Assembly (NCBI RefSeq): GCF_002735695.1
Contig: NZ_PDZH01000034.1
Span: 1 to 39,707, forward strand
Direction: 5' to 3'
Source of the DNA: Chitinimonas sp. BJB300
GTDB taxonomy: Bacteria; Pseudomonadota; Gammaproteobacteria; Burkholderiales; Chitinimonadaceae
DNA length: 39,707 nucleotides
The notes beneath the pieces were generated by a model. The model made no database searches and had not been told where the DNA came from. It saw only the letters and a program-made list of their open reading frames with translations. Shown here one piece after another: positions 9,664-16,380 of this stretch; positions within the stretch are counted from its first letter, which is position 1; each line of letters opens with the position of its first letter. A program made the position numbers and the translations under genes.

Positions 9664-10070
9664 AGATACCCGAACTCCTTCAATACTTCTTGAAAAGTTT
9701 TACGACTTTGGGGCGAGATTGATTTTTTGAACAAGGCTTCATCGAGTGCTTCCCAATCCAATTTGCCGGGTCTGTTTGGGGGTGAGGACTGACTCACTAC
9801 TGGCGCAACAGCAGGTAGCCTTGCCACCTGCTCAATCAATCGTTCCACCTGTTGTGCCGTAGACAGATTGACAATGCCTCTGTTCAACAGACGCAGTTCT
9901 TCTGTCTGTTGATCCAGCCTTTCGTGTAGGGGCAATCTGCCAGGAACGTTTCCGCCAGAGATCAAATACCTTAGATAGTCTGCGTAATGAGTAAACCCTG
10001 CCCTACTCATATCCAGCAAAAAATCATCCTCAACTTGTCCAGACAACCTTAACGAATAAACTTTTGACAT
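9660..10070 (-). CDS. TrwA-like relaxosome accessory / autoregulatory protein (136 aa)
   Basis: Its position and size match TrwA of R388 (121 aa): first gene of a three-gene transfer operon, next to the oriT candidate. The N-terminus (MSKVYSLRLSGQVEDDFLLDM then ADYLRYLISGG) fits a ribbon-helix-helix DNA-binding fold: one strand followed by two helices. The C-terminal half has Pro-rich and helical segments that may mediate oligomerisation. It probably binds the short repeats just upstream, both to repress the operon and to assist the relaxase at oriT; this is by analogy. No clear Shine-Dalgarno precedes the ATG at 10070. Confidence 0.7.
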   Translation of the reverse strand: MSKVYSLRLSGQVEDDFLLDMSRAGFTHYADYLRYLISGGNVPGRLPLHERLDQQTEELRLLNRGIVNLSTAQQVERLIEQVARLPAVAPVVSQSSPPNRPGKLDWEALDEALFKKSISPQSRKTFQEVLKEFGYL

Positions 10071-10152
10071 GGTGTATACGATGTAGACATTTAAACCAGT
10101 TAATAATCAATGTCTTATATATAAAATGTAGACAATGTAGACAGGTGTATAC
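10071..10152 (-). promoter_or_regulatory. operator/promoter of the transfer operon
   Basis: ATGTAGACA occurs three times (10081-10089, 10126-10134 and 10135-10143, the last two in tandem). GGTGTATAC occurs twice, at the outer edges (10071-10079 and 10144-10152). Between them lies an AT-rich stretch (TATATATAAAA) suited to a -10 box reading toward the relaxosome gene. The symmetric outer pair around inner repeats is what is expected for an RHH protein that represses its own operon. The repeats are directly visible; the binding protein is inferred. Confidence 0.6.
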
Positions 10153-10179
10153 AGGTATATCCTTTTAATTCAGTGACTT

Positions 10180-10320
10180 ACAGCCCGCGAAGCGGTGCGT
10201 GTGGTGTGGGTGCAAAATGGCACGAGTTAAGGGCACACAATTCGGGCATTTTGGGGCCGTTTTGGTGGGCGTCAGAGACGCCTACCAAGTGCGTCCATCT
10301 AGCGCGGCTTCGCCGTGCAA
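10180..10320 (+). other. candidate origin of transfer (oriT) with leading-region hairpins
   Basis: A CCGC-GAA-GCGG hairpin (about 10189-10199) is directly followed by GTGCGTGTGGTGTGGGTGC. R388 has a GGTGCG hairpin arm directly followed by its nic sequence, and the F nic region contains GGTGTGGTGC, so the hairpin-then-nic layout of MobF origins is present. Polarity also fits: hairpin toward the tra genes, nic-like sequence on the far side, so the tra operon would enter last. Two more hairpins follow: TTGGTGGGCGTC/GACGCCTACCAA (10262-10273/10277-10288, one wobble) and GCGCGGC/GCCGTGC (10302-10308/10312-10318, one mismatch). The exact nic position cannot be read off. Confidence 0.5.
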
Positions 10321-10397
10321 CCGGCGGAGGATGGTGCAAGATTTGAGTCCCCAAAACTAAGTTCGAGGACGATATCGCATTAGACCTGCTCTACAAG

Positions 10398-11069
10398 TTA
10401 ATCTGCACGACGCATCAATGGGCCAAGGTCAATTTCTGGATCTTTGTTAATAAACTTTCCTGCGCCTACATACTGGGCAATGGCGCTAACTTCATGAATT
10501 GCAACCCCATATTCAAATTTGACAGTAAAACCTACATACCATGTACCTAGTTTGGGTCCATCAAGGATGAGGTCTTTAAATAATTCCGGGTAGCCCTCTA
10601 CTAGCTCATCCACTACTGGGTAAATCTCTAAAAACCCATCTTCTACTGGCTCAATCTTTTCAAAATCGTCCTCTTCTAATCCATATTCTTCTGGCGTCAT
10701 AATGGCACCACATGCTCCGCACTCATCATATCCCGCACATGTATGCAGATAATTGCATCCTCTCGGGCATGCAAGCATTCGGGGGGTAGGTGAAGGCGGA
10801 TACCTGCGGGCTAATTCTTCAACTACTTCTTGTAATGTCTCCGTCTGCATACGTTCGTCCAATGCGTAACGATAGACACCCTCCAATCCGACACCGGCAA
10901 GCAAGGGACTGACTGTGTCATGCGCGGGCAATTGGTTAACCAAATCAATGACTGCCTCCGAAATTACATGGCACGCTTCATCCATTGCCATCCCGTCAAT
11001 GTGGGTCTCCCCGATTTCCAAATACACCTTACGTCGGGCTTCCAGTACTGCAATTTCTAGCAAGTTCAT
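10398..11069 (-). CDS. hypothetical protein with a putative Cys-rich metal knuckle (223 aa)
   Basis: Not recognised. Residues about 100-123 contain CPRGCNYLHTCAGYDECGACG, which could bind zinc. The N-terminal part is helical (LLEIAVLEARRKVYLEIGET), and the C-terminal half is acidic and strand-rich. AGGTGA lies a few bases before the ATG at 11069. The gene is more AT-rich than the flanking transfer genes. It lies in the leading region beside the oriT candidate, where anti-restriction and establishment genes are often found, but nothing in the sequence shows such a role. Confidence 0.65.
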   Translation of the reverse strand: MNLLEIAVLEARRKVYLEIGETHIDGMAMDEACHVISEAVIDLVNQLPAHDTVSPLLAGVGLEGVYRYALDERMQTETLQEVVEELARRYPPSPTPRMLACPRGCNYLHTCAGYDECGACGAIMTPEEYGLEEDDFEKIEPVEDGFLEIYPVVDELVEGYPELFKDLILDGPKLGTWYVGFTVKFEYGVAIHEVSAIAQYVGAGKFINKDPEIDLGPLMRRAD

Positions 11070-11190
11070 GGCATCACCTATGTAATTAGCCGATTAACAT
11101 ATTATACATATGTACCATATATATGCAATACATTTACAAACTATATTCGGAGTCATTACCTAAAATTCACCCTCCTCCTGTAGACCAATT

Positions 11191-11425
11191 GGGCCGCTTG
11201 CGGCCCTGCTGTTCGCCCCGTTCACTGACCTGTTTCGGGTCAGTGCCGATACCGGCCGCTTGGCCTAGCTGACTGGATTCGAAGAAATGGGGCGAACTGC
11301 CCTTTATCGCTTGCGCCCCTAGGGCGCTATACCCGACGCACGGAACGGTTACGCGGGCCGCGTAGGCCGGAAGATGGGGGAGCGGCGGCTTGCCGACGCT
11401 GGGGAAACCAGGAACAGGTTTCCCC
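11191..11425. other. dense hairpin cluster in non-coding DNA
   Basis: Several perfect inverted repeats lie in 235 bp: GGGCCGC-TT-GCGGCCC (11191-11206); an outer pair GTTCGCCCC/GGGGCGAAC (11211-11219/11289-11297) enclosing CACTGACC-7nt-GGTCAGTG (11223-11245) and a GGCC-GCTT-GGCC hairpin; GCGCCC-CTA-GGGCGC (11313-11327); and GGGGAAACC-7nt-GGTTTCCCC (11401-11425). The 87-nt outer pair with internal arms has a cloverleaf-like form. No open frame with a start context covers it. It could be a structured RNA, a single-strand initiation region or an origin. Confidence 0.6.
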
Positions 11426-11636
11426 TCTCAGGTTTGCGCCATTGCCTAGTTCAAGTTGTGAAGGAATGTACGAGTGAAGCCAGAGTGGGAATAGGCACAA
11501 GCGTTTGCGTAGTTGCCACTAGTCACCGAGGCTGAGTTGGTGGAAGCAAAGTAGGAGACCCACATAGCACTATCGCTACATGCCATCTACGGGTGGATCC
11601 AACTGTGTGTCGCCCGCATGGTTTGTGCTGCCCGCC
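11426..11636. other. non-coding stretch before the palindrome array
   Basis: About 210 bp with no gene, no long repeat and no terminator that I can see. Open frames entering it come from the palindrome array and lack start context. Confidence 0.4.
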
Positions 11637-12854
11637 ATTTTCCCATGGGAAAATTTCCAGACCGTCATCCCGACACAGAGCGTTCGACGATCTTGGTGAG
11701 CAGGTGCTTCACGTATTTTCCCCAACAACCGCTTGTCTATTGATCCAAGCTGCCACTCGATTGCCGGCGGCATCCCGCTGGGCATCGCCAGCCCCGATTG
11801 AGAAGACAGCCATTTTCCCATGGGAAAATCTGCGGCCCCTTTCCGCAAAGTAAGGGGGTTCGATGTTATGGAAATGTGGAAGCACCACGAGCATGCAGCT
11901 CCACGATTTTCCCATGGGAAAATTTTCAGACCATCATCCCGACAGAGAGCATTCGATGATCTTGGTGAGCAGGTGCTTCACGTATTTTCCCCAACAACCG
12001 CTTGCCTATTGATCCAAGCTGCCATTCGATTGCCGGCGGCATCCCGCTGGACATCGCCAGCCCCGATTGAATAGACAGCCATTTTCCCAAGGGAAAATCT
12101 TCATCCCCTTTCCTCAAAGCAAGGAGGTTCGATGTTATGGAAATGCGGACACTTCACGAGCGTGTAGCCCGACGATTTATCCATGGGAAAATTATTAGAT
12201 GGCTCCAGTTAGAAGAGGACAACGATCTTGGTACGGAGAGGCTTCACCACGTGTACCTAACAGTTGCAGACTCGTTGAGCCACGCGCTCACTTGTTTGCC
12301 AGCTGATCCCGTAGGACGCCACCCGCCACGTTCGGGCACCCCGCCATTTTCCCATGGGAAAATCTTCAACCCCTTTCCTCAAAGCAAGGGGGTTCGATGG
12401 TCTGGAAATGCGGAAGCACCACGAGCATGTAGCCCCACGATTTTCCCATGGGAAAATTTTTAGATGGCTCCAGTTAAAAGGGGACAACGATCTTGGTACG
12501 GAGAGGCTTCACCACGTGTACCTAACAGTTGCAGACTCGTTGAGCCACGCGCTCACTTGTTTGCCAGCTGATCCCGTAGGACGCCACCCGCCACGTTCGG
12601 GCACCCCGCCATTTTCCCATGGGAAAATCTTCATCCCCTTTCCTCAAAGCAAGGGGGTTCGATGGTCTGGAAATGAGGAAGCACCACGAACATGCAGCCC
12701 CACGATTTTCCCATGGGAAAATTTTCAGCCTACGCCATCGACAAGGAAGGGTTTGATGGCCTGGCCAAGTGGATGCATCTACGATTACACAAGGATCCCG
12801 CTGCCGGTTACACGCACCACGTTGGGGTACCCCACCATTTTCCCATGGGAAAAT
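11637..12854. repeat. array of ten 18-bp palindromes with alternating spacing
   Basis: ATTTTCCCATGGGAAAAT, perfectly palindromic, starts at 11637, 11812, 11906, 12346, 12440, 12611, 12705 and 12837. Variants start at 12081 (centre CCCAAGGG) and 12175 (ATTTATCC left arm). Start-to-start distances are 175, 94, 175, 94, 171, 94, 171, 94 and 132 bp. Composite units of 269 bp (twice) and 265 bp (twice) are therefore tandemly repeated. Spacers are homologous, not unique; nearly all carry a core like TTCGAYGRTCTKG 28-30 bp after the preceding palindrome. Unit lengths are not multiples of three, so the array is not a protein repeat. The palindrome resembles ParB/Noc-type sites in size and symmetry. 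Confidence 0.9.
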
Positions 12855-12874
12855 TTATCAGCGTTTCGCCAAAC

Positions 12875-13303
12875 TTAAACCCGATGCTGGGTTGTCCGTA
12901 GGAAGGGTAAATCGGCCAGCGGCTTGTCGAAGTGCATCCTCACACTGGTACTTTGCTGCCGTTCCAATAACCGATAACGTTGGATTTGCGTCTCCAACTC
13001 GTGCCAAAGCCGACCGATCTCACCGCGGACCACATTGCTGTAGAGCGGTACTGGCATGTCTTCCAGCATGCTTTCTAACTCAATCACGAGTTTATTCAGT
13101 TGCCACAGCAGATCCAGGCCGGCCTCGCATCGCCCTACCTGCTCTCGTGTTGGGCGATACATCCTTGGTGGTTCCCAGGCAGGCGTCACGGGTTCCGGTG
13201 CTACGGCCTTAGCGCGTAGCTCCAACATGGTCAGAATGTGCGCACAGGTCGACTTTGCGACTGCTTGGCCCACACGCTTGTGTTCAACAGTATGTTGTTG
13301 CAT
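12875..13303 (-). CDS. hypothetical protein (142 aa)
   Basis: Unrecognised, but well supported as a gene: ATG at 13303 is preceded by GAGAGGAGCGCGTG, a strong ribosome site. The product is mostly helical (ILTMLELRAKAV, LDLLWQLNKLVIELESMLEDM, GEIGRLWHELETQIQRYRLLERQQ) with one Pro-rich linker and no membrane segment. Its start overlaps the end of the small leader frame at 13284-13493, implying translational coupling. Its 3' end abuts the palindrome array. Confidence 0.65.
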   Translation of the reverse strand: MQQHTVEHKRVGQAVAKSTCAHILTMLELRAKAVAPEPVTPAWEPPRMYRPTREQVGRCEAGLDLLWQLNKLVIELESMLEDMPVPLYSNVVRGEIGRLWHELETQIQRYRLLERQQSTSVRMHFDKPLADLPFLRTTQHRV

Positions 13304-13493
13304 CACGCGCTCCTCTCACCCTACTTGGTACCCTACCTGTTGCATTTGGTTGCGATAACGAAAGGCAGTGCCACGTCCACGCTCGCGAGCGCCTGCTCAG
13401 CGTGGCAACCCATCCTCTTGCTGGTGGGTGAGCCTCTGGGGTACAGGGGCAACGCCCCGTGGTGTTACTGCGCTGGTGGTGCTTGGTGATCAT
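13284..13493 (-). CDS. small ORF with the conserved proline-rich leader (69 aa)
   Basis: From the ATG at 13493 (AAAGGACACTTCC upstream, a good ribosome site) the frame reads MITKHHQRSNTTGRCPCTPEAHPPARGW. Its DNA aligns with the first ~30 codons of the genes at 34280 and 35808: all three show a short GC hairpin (here GGGGC-GTT-GCCCC) followed by CCCCAGAGGCTCACC or a close variant. The rest is basic and unrecognised. It overlaps the start of the next gene by 20 nt and may act as a translated leader for it rather than as a functional protein. Confidence 0.45.
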   Translation of the reverse strand: MITKHHQRSNTTGRCPCTPEAHPPARGWVATLSRRSRAWTWHCLSLSQPNATGRVPSRVRGARDATTYC

Positions 13494-13511
13494 GGAAGTG
13501 TCCTTTCTCTT

Positions 13512-13725
13512 TGTCCTGTCTACCTGCTGGTTGGAGCCGCCTCGGCGCATGAGAAGTGGCAACCGAAGAGAGGGGATGGGCGAGACCGGAGGCCGCAGTG
13601 GAGCGGAACCACAGGTGAGCACCGAACGGGAGAGGATCACGGCGAAGCGAACGCTTCCCCTGTCCGCAGTTGTCGCTATGCGTCGGGAAGAGGCGGGCCA
13701 ACGAGCTGGTAGACGTGCCAGGACA
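13512..13725 (-). ncRNA. structured leader element, copy 1 (diverged)
   Basis: Nested stems: TGTCCTG/CAGGACA (13512-13518/13719-13725), GTCTACC/GGTAGAC (13518-13524/13708-13714; G13518 can pair in only one of these two stems), CCGCCTC/GAGGCGG (13537-13543/13690-13696) and GGCGCAT/ATGCGTC (13544-13550/13678-13684). The core contains GAGCACCGAACGGG. The CCGCCTC stem and the core match the copies near 34.4 and 35.9 kb. The neighbouring stems differ in sequence but stay paired (GTCTACC/GGTAGAC here against CTGCTCT/AGAGCAG there). It is upstream of a minus-strand gene, so it would be a 5' untranslated leader if transcribed with it. Strand is inferred from that position. Confidence 0.55.
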
Positions 13726-13799
13726 GGAAACACTGCCGAGCACACGGCATGGTTACCAGGCAGTCATTTCACGGCGTACTCGCAGGACTGAGTAAGGAA

Positions 13800-13950
13800 T
13801 GCGAATGTGCGGTTTGACACCCAACGCTACAGGCGCGACGCGGTAGCCGAGCGCAGCGAGGGAAAGATTGAAGCCCGAAGGGGCGAGACACGGCGTAGCC
13901 GGGGCTCGACGCGCAGCGCGAAAGCTCGACCCGACCAGGGGGAGGGGACC
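13800..13950. other. GC-rich non-coding region with short hairpins
   Basis: Short complementary runs such as GCCCGAAGGGGC, ACGGCGTAGCCG and GACGCGCAGCGCG are packed here. Open frames exist on both strands but show no start context or recognisable content. Such DNA is common between plasmid backbone modules. Function unknown. Confidence 0.4.
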
Positions 13951-14052
13951 GCCCAATTTATACGACAGGTAGAAATTTCAGGTGAGATGAAGGATTTGCC
14001 AGCAGTACTTCGCACGCCGATCGGTACGTGTTTTGAAGACAATTTCCCATTA

Positions 14053-14178
14053 CAAGGTCTAGGGACTTAATACACCCCGCACAATACCCCCCGCTGTCCG
14101 CGCTTAAAACCCAAAGCAAGACCAAAAAAAACAGACTGGGCAAGCCCACTATTCAAGGTCTAGGGACTTAATACACCC
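14053..14178. repeat. pair of 25-bp direct repeats, 101 bp apart
   Basis: Identical 25-bp copies (starting CAAGGTCTAGGGACTTAATA and ending CACCC) lie at 14053-14077 and 14154-14178. They are just downstream of the replication gene and next to its iterons, so they may belong to the origin of replication. Attachment-site repeats or a local duplication are alternatives. Confidence 0.7.
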
Positions 14179-14186
14179 AATTCTGC

Positions 14187-14230
14187 GTCAATTGATTGTC
14201 AATAGAACATCAATTGAACGTCAATTCAGC
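14187..14230. repeat. four tandem 11-bp iterons (candidate oriV)
   Basis: GTCAATTGATT, GTCAATAGAAC, ATCAATTGAAC and GTCAATTCAGC follow one another without gaps. The 11-bp period equals one DNA turn, as expected for sites bound side by side on one face by an initiator. They overlap the 3' end of the replication gene. Together with the 25-bp repeats they make 14050-14230 the best origin candidate in the window. Confidence 0.6.
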
Positions 14231-15564
14231 GTTTTTAAATAGTGTTGCACAGACCCGATCGAGCAATTCAGCGTCGCTGCAATGCCGCGAACGCTCATGC
14301 CCTGGGCTTTTAAGGTCAGTGCTTCCCGACGATTCTTGTCTGCATTGGCAAGGTAGACCGATCGTTCTACAGCCCCCGCAGCGCGGCGACGGCGTTCGTC
14401 ATCCTTGCGTTTAGAGGCGAGACGGCGCTCGGTGGCCAGCTCATCAGGGATGATGGCGCGTAAATCGGGGAGCAGACTCGATGGGATCACCGGGGAAAGC
14501 TGCGTCCACAGCGTAGACCGGTAGTATTTGTAACGGAGTTCGATACCCTTTGCGCTCGTATCGCGGGCCCGGTTAAAGATGCTGGTGCAGTAACTGCGTA
14601 CCTCTTCCGGAGTAAAGGTGGGAGTTACCTGCTGTGCTACATGCAGTATCTCGTCTTGCAGCGACGCCGACCGCGTGAACCAGGACAGCGCATTCGTCAG
14701 ATGAAACAGCATCGTATCTCGGTGCCCAGGTTCGATGCCCTTGTTTTGCCAGTTCGCTTCGATGATCTTGTGCAGATCCTGGTAAACCAGGAACCAGCGG
14801 CAGTAAATGGAACCCTGTTGCGGCAGCGCTTGTATGGCCGGTGCGATGTCATCGAGCCGACGCGCAGCCCGTGCTGCGCGTAGATCGCGGATTTCAGACC
14901 GCGTCATTGGCATGATCTGGTCGTGCAGCCAGTCAAAGTCGTGTCTGGCCGGCGACAACAACTCCGCTTTCACTTTGGCATGGTCTGCGCGGCTGTTGCG
15001 CGTGCCGATCACCCGCAACACGCGCGTCATGTCCGCACTCATGCGGTCACCCTTACAGATCTCCACCAAGCGGCGCTGGCAACCCTGCCACCTGGGCAAC
15101 ACGTTGGCACTGGTTCGATTGATCAGCCAGTATAAGTGCACGCCCCGACCGGTATAGATAATGGCATTGGGACTGGGTATGCGTGCGTAGTCAATAGCGG
15201 ATAAGGCCGCTGTTGCGGCATACATGACATCACGGCCATCATGGGCATCAATGTCCACATACAAGGCATTGATGGCTGCGCCGTTTTTTATACGCCGCCA
15301 GTGGAAAAACTCGTTTGGGGTGACATAGATGTCTGGTTGTTCCACATACCCTGCCAAGCGCTCCCGCGCCGTCTCTGCATTCAGTACATGCCACTTCCGA
15401 TTCGCCGAAAGGGGCGTGTAGAGCACGAGCTCGCGCTGTTGCTGGGGCGTGATGAGGTCGTAATGGTCTGCCGGGGAACGCAGGTCCAGAGAATACTGAC
15501 GCGCGCCTAATGCCATATACCCGTCGCATATCTGGCGACGAGCAGCGTGCAAAAGAGTTTGCAC
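14221..15564 (-). CDS. plasmid replication protein with primase-like domain and C-terminal HTH (447 aa)
   Basis: The N-terminal half shows a RepB/AEP-primase pattern: NALYVDIDAHDG with an Asp-x-Asp metal site, then AIIYTGRGVHLYWLI, then DMTRVLRVIGTRNS, the usual D..RvLR..GT.N motif. The C-terminus (REALTLKAQGMSVRGIAATLNCSIGSVQHYLKTL) is a resolvase-type helix-turn-helix suited to binding iterons. The product probably primes or initiates replication of the element. The long frame starts with GTG at 15564 without a clear ribosome site; an ATG at 15516 (MALGARQYSLDL) is an equally good start and loses no recognised motif. Iterons at its 3' end support the initiator role. Confidence 0.75.
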   Translation of the reverse strand: MQTLLHAARRQICDGYMALGARQYSLDLRSPADHYDLITPQQQRELVLYTPLSANRKWHVLNAETARERLAGYVEQPDIYVTPNEFFHWRRIKNGAAINALYVDIDAHDGRDVMYAATAALSAIDYARIPSPNAIIYTGRGVHLYWLINRTSANVLPRWQGCQRRLVEICKGDRMSADMTRVLRVIGTRNSRADHAKVKAELLSPARHDFDWLHDQIMPMTRSEIRDLRAARAARRLDDIAPAIQALPQQGSIYCRWFLVYQDLHKIIEANWQNKGIEPGHRDTMLFHLTNALSWFTRSASLQDEILHVAQQVTPTFTPEEVRSYCTSIFNRARDTSAKGIELRYKYYRSTLWTQLSPVIPSSLLPDLRAIIPDELATERRLASKRKDDERRRRAAGAVERSVYLANADKNRREALTLKAQGMSVRGIAATLNCSIGSVQHYLKTLN

Positions 15565-15645
15565 GTCATACTGTTATGTATCATAATGATTCTGACAGTT
15601 CGATTCGTGTCGGTCGCCAAACAGAGCGCGAATCGGATTATCCAG

Positions 15646-15668
15646 AAGCCGCTGCAAAGCGGCTTTTC
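15646..15668 (+). terminator. hairpin with short T-run
   Basis: AAGCCGCT-GCAA-AGCGGCTT followed by TTCC, in the plus direction, lying upstream of the replication gene on the opposite strand. It may stop transcription entering from the left or be an operator. Moderate hairpin, short T-run. Confidence 0.4.
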
Positions 15669-15816
15669 CTATTGGGTAATCGCAAACCGATCAGGAAAGC
15701 CATCCCTTAACAGGAATGCGATACATTTGTCAAAAATGCTAGCACGGATTGTCGTTTTTTTGCAAAGACCCGGTCCGCATTATTCAGACAGCGATAATCA
15801 GTCTTAATTGCTGAAC

Positions 15817-15923
15817 CAGACAGTCAGCTGCCGATCCTTTATAATTCGAAGGTCTTTTCAGCCCTGCTGAGTGGAACGTTGAACTGAATGCCGACACAAA
15901 CAAGTGTCGGCATTTATTTTTTT
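15817..15923 (+). ncRNA. candidate small RNA with own promoter and terminator
   Basis: A perfect -10 TATAAT (15840-15845) sits 17 bp after CAGACA (15817-15822, 4 of 6 matches to TTGACA). About 40 bp downstream is a strong intrinsic terminator, ATGCCGACAC-AAACAA-GTGTCGGCAT with TTATTTTTTT (15888-15923). No start codon with a useful frame lies between. The predicted RNA is ~70-75 nt, starting near 15852. It runs between the replication gene and the ParB unit, converging on the latter. It might control copy number or be a stability RNA; this is inference. Confidence 0.55.
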
Positions 15924-15945
15924 GAGCCGTTAATGGAGACCCGGC

Positions 15946-16341
15946 TTATTGATTGGCTTCCCAGTGCAAGATGTCTTTTCGAACCTGGCCTGCCATTTCG
16001 ACGGGAACCTGCATAGCCACACGGCCTGGTTCACTTTCCAAGTCCAGTATCTCCTGGACGATGTCCCAGCGGTGCTTGACGATGCGCAGCACTTGGTAAA
16101 ACTGATTGGCAGCTGCTTTTTTTCGCTCCCCGTCTTCATCAACATCGCCAGTTGTTTCCAGATCCCAGGCGTAGCACTCCACCGCGGGTAGGCCATCCAC
16201 CAGGAATAGCCTGGTCCTTTCCAGCTGAATCTCATCAATCGGTTTGAACCGGGTGCACATTACCAAGAGTTGATCCCACTGTTTTTTGGATAAACGCAGG
16301 TCACTTACTTTTTTGCGGAGGTCGGCTTTATGCTTGTTCAT
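15946..16341 (-). CDS. hypothetical protein downstream of parB-like gene (131 aa)
   Basis: Not recognised. A basic N-terminus (MNKHKADLRKKVSDLRLSKKQWDQLL) is followed by an acidic middle (DLETTGDVDEDGERKK) and a helical C-terminus (FYQVLRIVKHRWDIVQEILDLE). It follows the ParB-domain gene by 39 bp in the same direction, with a hairpin between them, so it is probably the second gene of a maintenance operon. No signal or membrane segment. Ribosome site weak (GAGAATTTTAG). Confidence 0.65.
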   Translation of the reverse strand: MNKHKADLRKKVSDLRLSKKQWDQLLVMCTRFKPIDEIQLERTRLFLVDGLPAVECYAWDLETTGDVDEDGERKKAAANQFYQVLRIVKHRWDIVQEILDLESEPGRVAMQVPVEMAGQVRKDILHWEANQ

Positions 16342-16358
16342 CTAAAATTCTCGATGGC

Positions 16359-16377
16359 ACTGGCTCAAGGAGCCAGT
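16359..16377 (-). repeat. intercistronic hairpin after the ParB-domain gene
   Basis: ACTGGCTC-AAG-GAGCCAGT lies immediately beyond the stop codon at 16381 and before the next start at 16341. No T-run follows on the minus strand, so it more likely tunes processing or partial termination between the two genes. Confidence 0.5.
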
Positions 16378-16380
16378 TGC

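Noticed and set aside
11211-11297. Integron attC site
   Set aside because: The outer arms are GTTCGCC...GGCGAAC, the reverse of the attC order (RYYYAAC...GTTRRRY), and there is no cassette array or integron integrase.
11637-12854. CRISPR array
   Set aside because: The repeats are evenly placed, but they are short palindromes, the spacers are long and homologous to each other, and no cas gene is present.
11576-12901. Several 60-174 aa open frames through the palindrome array on both strands
   Set aside because: They arise because the palindrome reads as FPMGK, FSHGKI or IFPWEN in each frame; unit lengths are not multiples of three, so frames shift from unit to unit, and none has a ribosome site.
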